NCBI RefSeq assembly: GCF_022378355.1 | Contig: NZ_JAKMAJ010000001.1 | Span: forward strand, 461,531 to 525,530 | Direction: 5' to 3' | From: Brenneria bubanii | Lineage (GTDB): Bacteria; Pseudomonadota; Gammaproteobacteria; Enterobacterales; Enterobacteriaceae | Length of the DNA stretch: 64,000 nucleotides | Part shown: positions 48,086 to 57,566 of the stretch, in pieces | How positions within the stretch are numbered: the stretch's first letter is position 1 | Layout: every line of letters starts with the position of its first letter | Made by a program: the position numbers and the translations under genes | The notes under the pieces: generated by a model | Database searches by the model: none | What the model saw: the letters and a program-made list of their open reading frames with translations, nothing else | Told to the model about the DNA's origin: nothing

Positions 48086-48805
48086 TCAGTTCCGGTTCAA
48101 CGTTTGCAGCAGGCCCTTGCGCTGATTTTCCAGCGATGTAACCCGATTGCACACGTCGCGGCCGAAACGCTGAAACTCAATTTCCTGATTGTTCCATTCG
48201 GTCTGAATCGCTTTCTGTAACCCGCCGAGATTGCCCATCATTACCTGTAGCGGATTACCGCCGTTCGACATTTGCCTAACGCCCATTTCGTTCAGGCTGT
48301 CTTGCAATACGCCGCCCATACTTTGTTCGACGATTTGTCTGCCGTCCTGCTCCACCTGCTTAATCGCCTGGTGGTGGAAGGTCAGCCCATCGTTGCGATG
48401 TTCAATAATGCGGTTCATTTGCTGCTTGAGCTGTCCATTCAGCGTGGTCAGCCGGTTACGCACATTACTGCCGCTTCCCAACTCCTGCACAATGACTTTA
48501 TCCAGCGCCACGCGGGCTTTTTCCAGATGCTGCTGCGCGCCCTGACCAATCCAGGGAAGCTGCTGTCGGATATCCGCCTGGTAGGCTTTGGACTGCTGGC
48601 GCTGTTCGTCGGTAAGCGTCAGCGGCGCGCCGTTACGAATAATATCGCCCTGCGGAGATATCTGTAGATTGCCGCTGGCGCCGATAACCTGCACCTGTTG
48701 CGGGCTGATAACGATATCGTCCTGCGGATTAACGTCACACTGGTAGGCGGCCTGAACCTGCCAGGACAACATCATGAATAAACCCAGAGTTATTTTACGC
48801 AGCAT
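48086..48805 (-). CDS. yggN: DUF2884 periplasmic protein YggN
   Basis: 239 residues from the ATG at 48803-48805, the E. coli YggN length. It has a Sec signal peptide MLRKITLGLFMMLSWQVQAA with cleavage after AQAA-like residues. The body is helical and rich in Gln, with Cys near both ends (YQCDVN, RDVCNRV). It is expected in the periplasm; function unknown. Downstream of trmB-yggL on the same strand. Confidence 0.9.
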   Translation of the reverse strand: MLRKITLGLFMMLSWQVQAAYQCDVNPQDDIVISPQQVQVIGASGNLQISPQGDIIRNGAPLTLTDEQRQQSKAYQADIRQQLPWIGQGAQQHLEKARVALDKVIVQELGSGSNVRNRLTTLNGQLKQQMNRIIEHRNDGLTFHHQAIKQVEQDGRQIVEQSMGGVLQDSLNEMGVRQMSNGGNPLQVMMGNLGGLQKAIQTEWNNQEIEFQRFGRDVCNRVTSLENQRKGLLQTLNRN

Positions 48806-48905
48806 ATTTTCTCCTGAGGGAAACCGCGGGGGAAGGGGGAACAATCCACCCATTGCAGGCGGAAAACAGCTGGATAACAGCGCGGTTATCCAGCCGCAGT
48901 AAAAT

Positions 48906-49250
48906 TTACATCAGTTCCTCTGGTAAATCCCACCAGATATCAAACAGCTCGCTGACCTTAACATCCGTCAGGCTTTGACCTTCCAACCAATGGCCGACCA
49001 GCAAACGGTGCTCATCCGTGCAGTGACCGATCTTCTGTAGGCAGACCAGCCCCTGCCAGTGCAGATAACCACTGCCTTCAAACGCCAGGCCGTTAGGCTC
49101 AATCACGTCATCAACGAACTTATCCATCATCCGATCGATATCTTCAACGCTTGTCCCTTCAGGGAAACGCCAATTCACGGAGAAACCCAGTTCCTGAAAC
49201 TCATCAATGTGTAGTTTTTTACGTAAACGACGGCTACGAGCTTGTGCCAT
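48906..49250 (-). CDS. yggL: DUF469 protein YggL
   Basis: 114 residues. A basic N-terminus ([20 protein letters not shown]) is followed by the YggL fold with FSVNWRFPEGTSVEDIDRMM and the ending WWDLPEEL. YggL is reported to bind the 50S ribosomal subunit. The ATG overlaps the trmB stop by one base, so they are coupled. Confidence 0.92.
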   Translation of the reverse strand: MAQARSRRLRKKLHIDEFQELGFSVNWRFPEGTSVEDIDRMMDKFVDDVIEPNGLAFEGSGYLHWQGLVCLQKIGHCTDEHRLLVGHWLEGQSLTDVKVSELFDIWWDLPEELM

Positions 49251-49969
49251 TATTTCATCCTCTCAAACATCAGATCCCAAACACCATGCCCTAAACGCTG
49301 GCCGCGAGCTTCAAATTTTGTCAACGGGCGGGATGCCGGCCGCTCGACATAGTCATTATTGTCCGAAATATTGCGATATCCAGCGACGGAGTCCATCACT
49401 TCGAGCATATGCTGAGCATAAGGTTCCCAATCCGTCGCCATGTGGAAAACGCCGCCGATCTTCAGTTTACGCAGCACCAGTTCAACAAAGGGTATCTGCA
49501 CAATACGACGCTTATTATGGCGAGCCTTATGCCACGGGTCGGGGAAGAACAGCTGCACCATAGCCAGAGATCCGTCGGGAATCATGGTTTCCAGCACTTC
49601 CACCGCGTCATGGCACATTACGCGCAGGTTGCCGACATCGGCCTCATGCGCCGAAGAAAGGCAGGCGCCGACCCCCGGCAGGTGAACTTCAATCCCGAGA
49701 AAATTCTGCTCCGGGTGCTGCGACGCCGTGGTTACCAGCGACGCGCCCATGCCGAAACCGATCTCCAGCACTACCGGCGCATCCCGGCCAAATAAAGCGC
49801 TAAATGCCAACGGCTCGGCCTGAAACTCTACGCCCATCACCGGCCAATAGTTATCCAACGCCAGTTGCTGTCCGTGGGTCAAACGCCCCTGACGGCGAAC
49901 AAAACTGCGGATACGACGCAGCGGGCGTCCGTTTTCATCAAATTCCGGTGAGATGACGTTGTTAATCAT
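49250..49969 (-). CDS. trmB: tRNA (guanine-N7)-methyltransferase TrmB
   Basis: 239 residues, the same as E. coli. The SAM-binding loop is [16 protein letters not shown], the catalytic acid/lysine region is [21 protein letters not shown], and the ending carries [21 protein letters not shown]. It methylates G46 in the variable loop of tRNAs. It is divergent from mutY across a 168-base gap. Confidence 0.97.
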   Translation of the reverse strand: MINNVISPEFDENGRPLRRIRSFVRRQGRLTHGQQLALDNYWPVMGVEFQAEPLAFSALFGRDAPVVLEIGFGMGASLVTTASQHPEQNFLGIEVHLPGVGACLSSAHEADVGNLRVMCHDAVEVLETMIPDGSLAMVQLFFPDPWHKARHNKRRIVQIPFVELVLRKLKIGGVFHMATDWEPYAQHMLEVMDSVAGYRNISDNNDYVERPASRPLTKFEARGQRLGHGVWDLMFERMK

Positions 49970-50136
49970 AAAGAGTGCTTACTGTCAGTCCGATTTCATA
50001 AAGGAAACGCGCATTATGCAAGGATACTGTGGTTTAGCAAGAGCGCTGCCTCGGAAAGTTCCGGTTTACAGCACATTCACTCTGTGCTGGAATCGCTGTC
50101 AGACTTTTTACCTGCCGGATAGTGATCCCTTTTATG

Positions 50137-51240
50137 ATGCAAGCGCAACAGTTCGCGCACCAGGTGCTGAACTGGTACCACCGCTATGGCCGAAAAACCC
50201 TGCCCTGGCAGCTTGAGAAAACGCCCTATAAGGTATGGTTGTCCGAAGTGATGCTGCAACAAACGCAGGTCACGACGGTCATCCCTTATTTTCAACGTTT
50301 TATGTCGCGCTTTCCGGATGTGGAAACGCTTGCCGCCGCGCCGCTTGATGAAGTGCTGCACCTGTGGACCGGGCTGGGCTATTACGCCCGCGCCCGCAAT
50401 TTACACAAGGCGGCGCAGACTATCGTTGCCCGGCATGGCGGCGTCTTTCCTGGCACATTCGACGAAATAGCCGAATTGCCTGGCATTGGTCGTTCGACCG
50501 CCGGCGCCGTACTGTCGCTATCGCTCGGTCAGCGCTATCCCATTCTTGATGGCAATGTTAAGCGCGTGCTGGCGCGCTGCTACGCGGTCGACGGCTGGCC
50601 GGGGAAAAAAGAGGTGGAGAAGACGCTGTGGGCATTAAGCGAATCGGTAACGCCCGCAGAGGGCGTCAGCCAGTTTAATCAGGCGATGATGGATCTGGGC
50701 GCGATGGTGTGCACCCGCAGCCGCCCCAAGTGCGAACTTTGTCCGCTGAATACCGGCTGCCTCGCCTATGCCAACAACAGTTGGCCGCAATATCCCGGCA
50801 AGAAACCCAAACAGACGCTGCCGGAAAAAACCGGCTGGTTTCTGCTGCTGCAACAGGGGACGACCGTATGGTTACAGCAGCGGCCTGCCGCTGGGCTATG
50901 GGGCGGATTGTTTTGCTTTCCACAGTTCAATCAGCGCAGCGAATTGGAACTCTGGCTGCGACAACGTGGTCTGAACGCTGATGGGTTGCAACAGCGGGTC
51001 GCTTTCCGGCATACGTTCAGCCATTTCCATTTGGATATCGTCCCCTTATGGCTGGATCTTTCACCCGCAGGTATCCCACAACAGGGGTCTTGCATGGATG
51101 ATGGTCCGGGTCTCTGGTATAACTTAGCACAGCCGCCTTCAGTCGGATTGGCCACCCCGGTTGAACGTCTGCTGCGCGAGTTGGCCCAATCGCAGCCTGC
51201 ACTATTGAATGCCTGCAACATTGATGAGGAAGAAGCATGA
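50137..51240 (+). CDS. mutY: Adenine DNA glycosylase MutY
   Basis: 367 residues from the ATG at 50137 ([20 protein letters not shown]); ATGs at 50122 and 50134 are in frame upstream. The helix-hairpin-helix/GPD motif [30 protein letters not shown] holds the catalytic Asp. The [4Fe-4S] cluster is formed by the Cys set in [19 protein letters not shown]-terminal Nudix-like domain recognises 8-oxoguanine. It removes A opposite 8-oxoG. Its end overlaps yggX by 4 bases (ATGA). Confidence 0.97.
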   Translation: MQAQQFAHQVLNWYHRYGRKTLPWQLEKTPYKVWLSEVMLQQTQVTTVIPYFQRFMSRFPDVETLAAAPLDEVLHLWTGLGYYARARNLHKAAQTIVARHGGVFPGTFDEIAELPGIGRSTAGAVLSLSLGQRYPILDGNVKRVLARCYAVDGWPGKKEVEKTLWALSESVTPAEGVSQFNQAMMDLGAMVCTRSRPKCELCPLNTGCLAYANNSWPQYPGKKPKQTLPEKTGWFLLLQQGTTVWLQQRPAAGLWGGLFCFPQFNQRSELELWLRQRGLNADGLQQRVAFRHTFSHFHLDIVPLWLDLSPAGIPQQGSCMDDGPGLWYNLAQPPSVGLATPVERLLRELAQSQPALLNACNIDEEEA

Positions 51241-51509
51241 GCAGAACCATTTTTTGTACTTTTTTACAACGCGAAGCCGAAGGTCAGGACTTTCAGCTCT
51301 ATCCGGGTGATTTGGGAAAACGTATCTATAACGACATATCCAAAGAAGCCTGGGCGCAGTGGCAAACCAAACAAACCATGCTGATCAACGAAAAAAAACT
51401 GAGCATGATGAATGTTGAAGACCGAAAACTGTTGGAACAGGAAATGGTCAAGTTTCTGTTTGAAGGTAAGGACGTACATGTCGAAGGTTACACGCCTCCG
51501 AGTCATTGA
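51237..51509 (+). CDS. yggX: Fe(II)-trafficking protein YggX
   Basis: 90 residues. The start [19 protein letters not shown] carries the functional Cys7, and [20 protein letters not shown] is the family signature. YggX protects Fe-S proteins, fittingly next to the Fe-S enzyme MutY, with which it overlaps. In E. coli it is induced by SoxRS. Confidence 0.96.
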   Translation: MSRTIFCTFLQREAEGQDFQLYPGDLGKRIYNDISKEAWAQWQTKQTMLINEKKLSMMNVEDRKLLEQEMVKFLFEGKDVHVEGYTPPSH

Positions 51510-51562
51510 TATTGCCGGGCCGGATGGCCCTTTTGCGCCCTTATTCCGACACGGCTTTTTAT

Positions 51563-52636
51563 ATGAAGAAAATTTTAGCTCTGCTAATCATCGCACCGTT
51601 ATTGGTTTCCTGTTCGGGAAACAAAAGCGCGGACAATAATGAAGAATTCATCAAGGATACCAATGCCTTTGACATTCTGATGGGGCAGTTCGCCCATGAC
51701 ATTGAGAATATCTGGGGCATGAATGAAGTCCTGATTGCCGGGCCGAAAGACTACGTAAAATATACCGATCAATATCAGACCCGTAGCCACATCAACTTTG
51801 ATGCCGGTACCATCACCGTTGAGACCATCTCGGCAACGAACTCCGTCGCCAGCCTGCGCCAGGCGATTATCACCACCCTGCTGATGGGCGACGACGCCAG
51901 CAACACCGATCTGTATTCGGATGCCAACGACATTCAGATCAGTCGCGAGCCGATGCTGTACGGTCAGGTGCTGGACAACACCGGCGAACCGATCCGCTGG
52001 GAAGGCCGCGCCGCTGGCTTCGCCGATTACCTGATACAAAATCGGTTGCAAAAACGGAATTCCGGGCTGCACGTCATCTGGTCGATTACCATCCAGTTAG
52101 TGCCAAACCACCTGGATAAGCGAGCACACAAATACCTGCCGCTGGTGCGCAAAGCCGCGGAGCGCTATGGCGTCGAAGAATCGCTGATCCTTGCCATTAT
52201 GCAGACCGAGTCCAGCTTCAACCCTTATGCCGTCAGCCATGCGGACGCACTGGGGCTGATGCAGGTCGTCCAGCACAGCGCAGGGCGCGACGTATTCAAA
52301 ATGAAGGGGAAATGGGGACAGCCAAGCCGCAGCTATCTGTTCGATCCGGAAAATAACATTGATGCGGGAACGGCCTATCTGTCAATTCTGAAGAATAGCT
52401 ATCTGGTCGGCATCAATAACCCGACCTCGCGGCGCTATGCGGTCATTACCGCCTATAACGGCGGTGCGGGCAGCGTCCTGCGGGTATTCTCCAGCGATAA
52501 AGATCGCGCGGTCGGTATTATTAACAATATGTCGCCGGGCGAGGTGTATGACACGCTGTCCACTAAGCACCCGTCAGCAGAGTCTCGGCGTTATCTGTAC
52601 AAAGTCAATTCCGCACAGAAGAATTACCGCCGATAG
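51563..52636 (+). CDS. mltC: Membrane-bound lytic transglycosylase C
   Basis: 357 residues from the ATG at 51563; an open extension runs into yggX. The lipoprotein signal is [17 protein letters not shown] with Cys at residue 17. A family N-terminal domain is followed by an SLT domain with the catalytic Glu in [27 protein letters not shown], then [15 protein letters not shown]. It cleaves peptidoglycan at the outer membrane. A large hairpin follows the stop codon. Confidence 0.96.
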   Translation: MKKILALLIIAPLLVSCSGNKSADNNEEFIKDTNAFDILMGQFAHDIENIWGMNEVLIAGPKDYVKYTDQYQTRSHINFDAGTITVETISATNSVASLRQAIITTLLMGDDASNTDLYSDANDIQISREPMLYGQVLDNTGEPIRWEGRAAGFADYLIQNRLQKRNSGLHVIWSITIQLVPNHLDKRAHKYLPLVRKAAERYGVEESLILAIMQTESSFNPYAVSHADALGLMQVVQHSAGRDVFKMKGKWGQPSRSYLFDPENNIDAGTAYLSILKNSYLVGINNPTSRRYAVITAYNGGAGSVLRVFSSDKDRAVGIINNMSPGEVYDTLSTKHPSAESRRYLYKVNSAQKNYRR

Positions 52637-52657
52637 CCGTAATGGCAATAGGATCGA

Positions 52658-52694
52658 CAGAGCCTCTGGCCGGCATGACTGCCGGCAGGCTCTG
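52658..52694 (+). terminator. Two-tier hairpin after mltC
   Basis: The outer stem CAGAGCCT (52658-52665) / AGGCTCTG (52687-52694) encloses an inner stem GCCGGCA (52669-52675) / TGCCGGC (52680-52686) with a CTG bulge and a TGAC loop. It is the likely 3' end of mutY-yggX-mltC, although only a weak T-tract (TATCT) follows. Confidence 0.65.
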
Positions 52695-52729
52695 TATCTA
52701 AGTCCCCCCGACAGCTTAAGGGAACTGGC

Positions 52730-53788
52730 ATGCCCGCAATACCGCTACCTTTTATCACCGCATTCCTGCTGGTCGTTCTGTTTCTGCGAATTCGCCACGC
52801 CAAGGGAAAACGCCGCTCGACAAAAACGGAAGTCGCATTCATTGCCGCCAGCTGTCTGACTATCACCCTGAGCGGATTTCACTGGGGTACATCGCTTTCA
52901 CTGCCGACCTTTTTTCAGCCGATTGCCGCCGCCCTTGTGCCGCCGCTGTTTTGGCTTTACGCCATACCGGGCGGCGGCGATAAAGCGCGGCGCATACGTT
53001 ATTTTTGGCATATGGGTGCCGTGCTTATGGTCGCCCTTTTTGTCGCGCTGAGAGCCTATGTCAACCTGCCGCTGATCGATTTTTCTTTACTGTTGATTTA
53101 CGCCGGTTATGGCGTGGCATTGGTTCGCTCGACGCGCAATACGCCATCTGAGGGCGCCAACGGCGCCCGTTGGTGGAAAAAACTCCCCTTTCTGGCCGGC
53201 GTTTATTTCATTTTTTCCGGCATGGCCGACCTCGCCATCGCGTTGGATCTGGGCGTGCTAGGCGGCCGGCAGGCGCCGGGAATGATCGCCATCGCCCACA
53301 TTGCCACGCTCATCATCCTGACGTTTCTTATTGTGACGAGGAATCCCGCAGCGGAAAAAAACGGGATAAAGGATAAAAGCGGCGCCGAAGCACCGCCCGT
53401 CAGCCCGCAAGATCAGGAACTGGCGAATAAATTGGATCAATTGATACGTGACAATAATCTCTATACCGATCCCAACCTCACCATCCAACGCCTTGCGCGG
53501 CGACTAGGCATCCCTACCCGGCAACTTTCGGAAGCCATCAATCGCGTTTATGGGCGCAATATCTCTCAGATCGTAAATGGCTATCGTATCGACGAGGCTC
53601 GGCGTCTGCTCAGTCAAACGGATTTACGTATCACCGACATTATGCTGACCTGCGGTTTTCAGACCAAATCAAACTTCAATCGGGAGTTTTTAAAATCCAC
53701 GGGGATGAGCCCCAGCAACTGGCGACGCGCCTTCGCCTCAGCGGCATCCGCTACTTCTGTTGCCAGGTCTGCGTCAGAAAACCGCTAA
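52730..53788 (+). CDS. Membrane-anchored AraC-family regulator
   Basis: 352 residues, Shine-Dalgarno AAGGGA upstream. Six or seven hydrophobic segments fill residues 1-205 (PFITAFLLVVLFLRI, TFFQPIAAALVPPLFWLYAI, MGAVLMVALFVALRAYV, and so on). A linker and a C-terminal AraC helix-turn-helix domain follow (about 225-345; LTIQRLARRLGIPTRQLSEAIN and ITDIMLTCGFQTKSNFNREF). Such proteins sense signals through the membrane part and bind DNA at the inner face. The gene overlaps the 3' end of the following convergent hydrolase gene by 38 bases. In E. coli nupG occupies this position. The target is probably the neighbour, but this is inference. Confidence 0.85.
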   Translation: MPAIPLPFITAFLLVVLFLRIRHAKGKRRSTKTEVAFIAASCLTITLSGFHWGTSLSLPTFFQPIAAALVPPLFWLYAIPGGGDKARRIRYFWHMGAVLMVALFVALRAYVNLPLIDFSLLLIYAGYGVALVRSTRNTPSEGANGARWWKKLPFLAGVYFIFSGMADLAIALDLGVLGGRQAPGMIAIAHIATLIILTFLIVTRNPAAEKNGIKDKSGAEAPPVSPQDQELANKLDQLIRDNNLYTDPNLTIQRLARRLGIPTRQLSEAINRVYGRNISQIVNGYRIDEARRLLSQTDLRITDIMLTCGFQTKSNFNREFLKSTGMSPSNWRRAFASAASATSVARSASENR

Positions 53789-54791
53789 TCGTCTCGAAGA
53801 GCGCATGATGAATGGCCTCACGGGCGCCCGCAACGCCATCCATGCAGACAATGCCTTCTCCCGGATCTGACTCATTAATCAGATCTGCCGCTCCCGGCTT
53901 GCAAAGCTGCATAAAACTAAAATGCGTGGCATTGGCGACTTCCCCATACTGAGCCGTTTTTTCAGGCAAAAACGCCATCAGAGACCGTGATTCCAGCGCG
54001 GCAGGAATCGCGGGATTAGGCACCCCGGCGGCCACCACCAGCACGGGGATCTTCACCGCAGCAAGGCTCTCGGGAGTGAATCCTCTTGCCAGACCGAGAT
54101 CGAGCGAAACGACCGCGCTGACCCGTTCGTCGCGCGCCGATGCATTAAGTCGCGCCCGCGACGCGTCGTTTTTCCCCGCGCCAATCGCCTGATAAACCAT
54201 ACAGGATTCAAGCTTTTTCTGCGTCAGGCAATCCGTTTCAAACCGCGCGGCATCAAAACGCGCGCCGGCGATAGCCAGCGCCGTCCAGCCGCCCAGCGAA
54301 TGTCCGATAACGGCAACCTGTCCAGGCGCGGTATTCCCCGCGATCGATGAGTCCGCCTGTAAGGCGGTAATCACCCGGCTGACATCTTCAGGTCGCAGCC
54401 ACAATTTCGCCGCTACCGCAGGTTTCATATCGTTGGAGGTGGTTCCAGGATGATTTGGCGCGGCGACCACATACCCTTTTTTCGCCAGCTGGTGCGCCAA
54501 CCAGAGTTGGTTACGCCAGTTTCCGCCATAGCCGTGAGAAATAATCACTAAAGGATGTAAACCGGCCTGCGGCGGCGCCTGCTTAATTACCGGTACGCCG
54601 AAGAAAGCGGGATTTTCGCCAAGCGATTCGGTCACCCCATTTATCGCCGTCGGATACAGTACCACTACGCTAAGCGGCCGCCCGTTATTTTCATCGGCCA
54701 GTTCCAGATGCCGATACCCCACGGATGCAGAAGCCAGCAGAGGGAAACACAGCAGGCAACTCCAGATAACGGCGTTAAATAAAAACTTCAT
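53751..54791 (-). CDS. Secreted alpha/beta hydrolase, PAF-acetylhydrolase-like
   Basis: 346 residues from the ATG at 54789-54791. The Sec signal peptide MKFLFNAVIWSCLLCFPLLASA predicts a periplasmic or secreted enzyme. The alpha/beta hydrolase fold shows VVVLYPTAINGV, the oxyanion strand LVIISHGYGGNW, and the nucleophile elbow VAVIGHSLGGWTAL. A later Asp and the His in NATHFSFMQL complete the triad. The family includes platelet-activating-factor acetylhydrolase II and dienelactone hydrolases; the substrate is unknown. It is convergent with and overlaps the AraC-type regulator. Confidence 0.82.
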   Translation of the reverse strand: MKFLFNAVIWSCLLCFPLLASASVGYRHLELADENNGRPLSVVVLYPTAINGVTESLGENPAFFGVPVIKQAPPQAGLHPLVIISHGYGGNWRNQLWLAHQLAKKGYVVAAPNHPGTTSNDMKPAVAAKLWLRPEDVSRVITALQADSSIAGNTAPGQVAVIGHSLGGWTALAIAGARFDAARFETDCLTQKKLESCMVYQAIGAGKNDASRARLNASARDERVSAVVSLDLGLARGFTPESLAAVKIPVLVVAAGVPNPAIPAALESRSLMAFLPEKTAQYGEVANATHFSFMQLCKPGAADLINESDPGEGIVCMDGVAGAREAIHHALFETISGFLTQTWQQK

Positions 54792-55194
54792 AAACGGCAG
54801 ACTCCTGTAAATATCCAGTAAAGGTCGACGAGTAAAATATAAACGCGGCGACGGCATGAAGAATAAAAGAGATGAACATCAATGCCGGTTTTACGACAGG
54901 CCAGCATCAACAGCGACCTAAAACGCTATTTAGTACTTTTTATTTTAGAATTCGCTTGTCCGGCGACATTGAGAAAGGTGTCAGACTGGTTGCAAGGTAG
55001 GATGTCCCTTCGGTGCCGTCCCAGAATCACAGCGCGCACTTATTGACCACTTAGTTTGGAAATACAGTGACATAAAACACTAAGCAACGTATCTTACCGT
55101 CGGATTACCCTTGGCGTTTCACACACGAAATGCATAAGAGTAACGCCGGATATGACCCATTCAAATTGGTTAACAAGGGATAGAGAGTCATTTT
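54792..55194. other. Intergenic region between the hydrolase and the DUF2628 gene
   Basis: 403 bases with divergent genes on both sides. No ORF with a ribosome site and no strong hairpin is visible. It must hold the promoters of both genes. Confidence 0.4.
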
Positions 55195-55605
55195 ATGCAC
55201 ACAAATGAAATACATAAATATTCAGAAAAATGGAACACGCGATTTGCATTCTTTGAACAACACGGCGCGCCAAAAACAAAAGAATATAAAGCCGCCATCA
55301 GAAAGGAAAAGTTCTTCCGCAGATATCTTTTCAATATGAACTTCATTGCGTTTTTCTTTGGTTTTATCTACTTCTTTATTCTTGGCCTGTGGAGAAAAAA
55401 CCTGTCGCTGCTGGCAATCGCTGTTACTATTGACATCATCATCACTATGGTTGAAATGACCATGGATACGCCAATTCCCCGCGGCATTGATACCTGTATC
55501 AGTATCGCGCTGGCTTCGATGTGGGCGTCAACGGCAAATTACGCTTATTATCTCAAAGAGCGAAGAGGCAGTAAAAGCTGGAACCCGTTTGAAGGCATGC
55601 TGTAA
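55195..55605 (+). CDS. DUF2628 membrane protein
   Basis: 136 residues. The N-terminal KWNTRFAFFEQHGAPKTKEYKAA is the family signature of DUF2628. Then come an FRRYLFNMNFIAFFFGFIYFFILG segment and at least two more membrane helices (LSLLAIAVTIDIIITMV and ISIALASMWASTANYAYY). Function unknown; such proteins are small inner-membrane proteins in enterobacteria. A 9-base-pair hairpin 47 bases after the stop may end its transcript. Confidence 0.8.
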   Translation: MHTNEIHKYSEKWNTRFAFFEQHGAPKTKEYKAAIRKEKFFRRYLFNMNFIAFFFGFIYFFILGLWRKNLSLLAIAVTIDIIITMVEMTMDTPIPRGIDTCISIALASMWASTANYAYYLKERRGSKSWNPFEGML

Positions 55606-56057
55606 AAACAAGCACGCGTTGCGGTTAAATACGGCAACGCCACACCCAGAGGAGAGTAAGGACAGCCATCCTGCCTTACTCTATTTACGGCCTGGCTTAT
55701 CAAATAACCTGCAGGAGCGGCGTTAACGCCTCCCTGCCCTTATTATTGCGCAACGCATTTCCCCTTGCCAAACGGCAGCAATTATCAATACGCGCCAAGA
55801 AATAAAATTAACATATTGATTTATAATATTAAAAAATGATCCCTGGCCTTAGTCCTCTGCAGTGTCCTCCGTTATCGAAATGCATTTTTGCCACCTATGC
55901 CGATAAAGAGTAATATTGACGCCGTTTTTTGAGTGTCATCAACAATGAATTGGCAACATCGGTTAAAAAATTACAGGCAAAATAAAAAAAACAAAATATT
56001 TAAATTCAATACCTTATTTAATCAAAAATGAGTAACCGACAGGTATACGGGTAAGTA
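55606..56057. other. Intergenic region upstream of ansP
   Basis: 452 bases with no gene. A hairpin AGAGTAAGG (55653-55661) / CCTTACTCT (55674-55682) is the probable terminator of the DUF2628 gene. The right half (from about 55790) is A/T-rich and is the likely promoter zone of ansP. Confidence 0.5.
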
Positions 56058-57518
56058 ATGACTCAAAGTAAAAAAACGAATAGCGGACATGATACAAAAC
56101 AAAGACGTTGGCTGGACTCTCATGAAAAAGGTTATCACAAGGGCTTAGGCAATCGTCACGTTCAAATGATCGCCATTGGCGGTTCCATTGGCACCGGTCT
56201 TTTTCTTGGCGCAGGCGCGCGTTTGCAAATGGCGGGGCCGGCACTGGCGCTGGTTTATCTGACCTGCGGTATTTTCGCTTTCTTCATATTGCGCGCGCTG
56301 GGCGAGCTCATCGTCCATCGCCCGACCAGCGGCAGCTTTGTCTCTTATGCCCGTGAATTCTTAGGCGAAAAAGCCGCTTACATGGCGGGTTGGATGTACT
56401 TCCTTAACTGGGCCATGACAGGCATCGTCGACATCACCGCGGTCGCGCTTTACATGCACTACTGGGGAACCTTCGCCGACATACCGCAATGGCTTTTTGC
56501 ATTGGGCGCGCTGTCTATCGTCACCATGATGAACCTGATCGGCGTGAAGTGGTTTGCTGAAATGGAGTTCTGGTTCGCACTAATCAAAGTCGCCGCCATC
56601 TCTCTGTTTTTAGTGGTGGGGAGCATCTATCTCGGCATAGGAACGCCGGTGGATGGAAACCAGACCGGCTTGCATCTGATTACCGATAACGGCGGTATCT
56701 TCCCACACGGACTTTTACCCGCGCTGGTGCTGGTTCAGGGGGTGATTTTTGCCTTCGCCGGCGTTGAAATGATCGGCATTACCGCCGGAGAATGCCGGAA
56801 TCCGGAAACCGTGCTGCCAAAAGCGGTGAACAGCGTGATCTGGCGTATCGGCGTCTTTTATGTCGGATCCATCATCCTGCTCGTCTGCCTGTTGCCGTGG
56901 AACGCCTATCAGGCAGGGCAAAGCCCTTTCGTGACCTTTTTCAGCAAACTGGGCGTGCCTTACATTGATTCGATGATGAACGTCGTGGTGCTATCCGCCG
57001 CGCTGTCGAGCCTGAACTCAGGCCTTTACTCCACCGGACGCATTTTACGCTCGTTGTCTCTGGGCGGCTCAGGCCCGAAGTTCCTGTCGAAAATGAGCAG
57101 CCAGTCCGTACCTTATACCGGCATTTTAGTGACGGTAAGCATTCATGTTATCGGCGTTGTTCTTAACTACATCGTACCGTCCCAAGTGTTTGAAATCGTA
57201 CTCAATGTAGCGTCGCTGGGCATTCTCTCCTCATGGGGGTTTATCATCGTTTGCCAGATGAAGCTGCGTAAAGCCATTCGTCAGGGAAAAGCCGAGCCGG
57301 TGACTTTTAAAATGCCCGGCGCGCCCGTGACGTCCTGGCTGACGTTGGCCTTCCTGTTGGGCGTGCTGACGCTGATGGCGTTCGACTATCCGAACGGCAC
57401 CTGGACTATCGCCTCTATCCCTGTTCTGGGCCTGATGCTGGTTGCCGGATGGCTGGGACTGAACAAACAGAAAACGGCTCAAGACAAACAAAAAACGCCG
57501 CAGGACCCCGCGGCCTGA
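56058..57518 (+). CDS. ansP: L-asparagine permease AnsP
   Basis: 486 residues, amino acid-polyamine-organocation superfamily, with twelve membrane helices. The N-terminal RRWLDSHEKGYHKGLGNRHVQMIAIGGSIGTGLFLGAGAR closely follows E. coli AnsP (only its ends are diagnostic). GWMYFLNWAMTGIVDITAVALYMHYWG and SVIWRIGVFYVGSIILLVCLLPW are further matches. It imports asparagine with protons. Other members (PheP, GabP, CycA) differ in the residues above. It is convergent with speC. Confidence 0.9.
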   Translation: MTQSKKTNSGHDTKQRRWLDSHEKGYHKGLGNRHVQMIAIGGSIGTGLFLGAGARLQMAGPALALVYLTCGIFAFFILRALGELIVHRPTSGSFVSYAREFLGEKAAYMAGWMYFLNWAMTGIVDITAVALYMHYWGTFADIPQWLFALGALSIVTMMNLIGVKWFAEMEFWFALIKVAAISLFLVVGSIYLGIGTPVDGNQTGLHLITDNGGIFPHGLLPALVLVQGVIFAFAGVEMIGITAGECRNPETVLPKAVNSVIWRIGVFYVGSIILLVCLLPWNAYQAGQSPFVTFFSKLGVPYIDSMMNVVVLSAALSSLNSGLYSTGRILRSLSLGGSGPKFLSKMSSQSVPYTGILVTVSIHVIGVVLNYIVPSQVFEIVLNVASLGILSSWGFIIVCQMKLRKAIRQGKAEPVTFKMPGAPVTSWLTLAFLLGVLTLMAFDYPNGTWTIASIPVLGLMLVAGWLGLNKQKTAQDKQKTPQDPAA

Positions 57519-57530
57519 TTAGCCTATAAG

Positions 57531-57556
57531 AAAAAATCGGGCCCGGCGGCGGGCCT
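57531..57556 (-). terminator. Terminator between the convergent ansP and speC ends
   Basis: Stem GGCCCG (57540-57545) / CGGGCC (57550-57555) with loop GCGG; read on the minus strand it runs into a T-tract (A residues 57531-57536 on the plus strand). It serves speC and may also stop ansP. Confidence 0.8.
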
Positions 57557-57566
57557 GTAAACAGGG

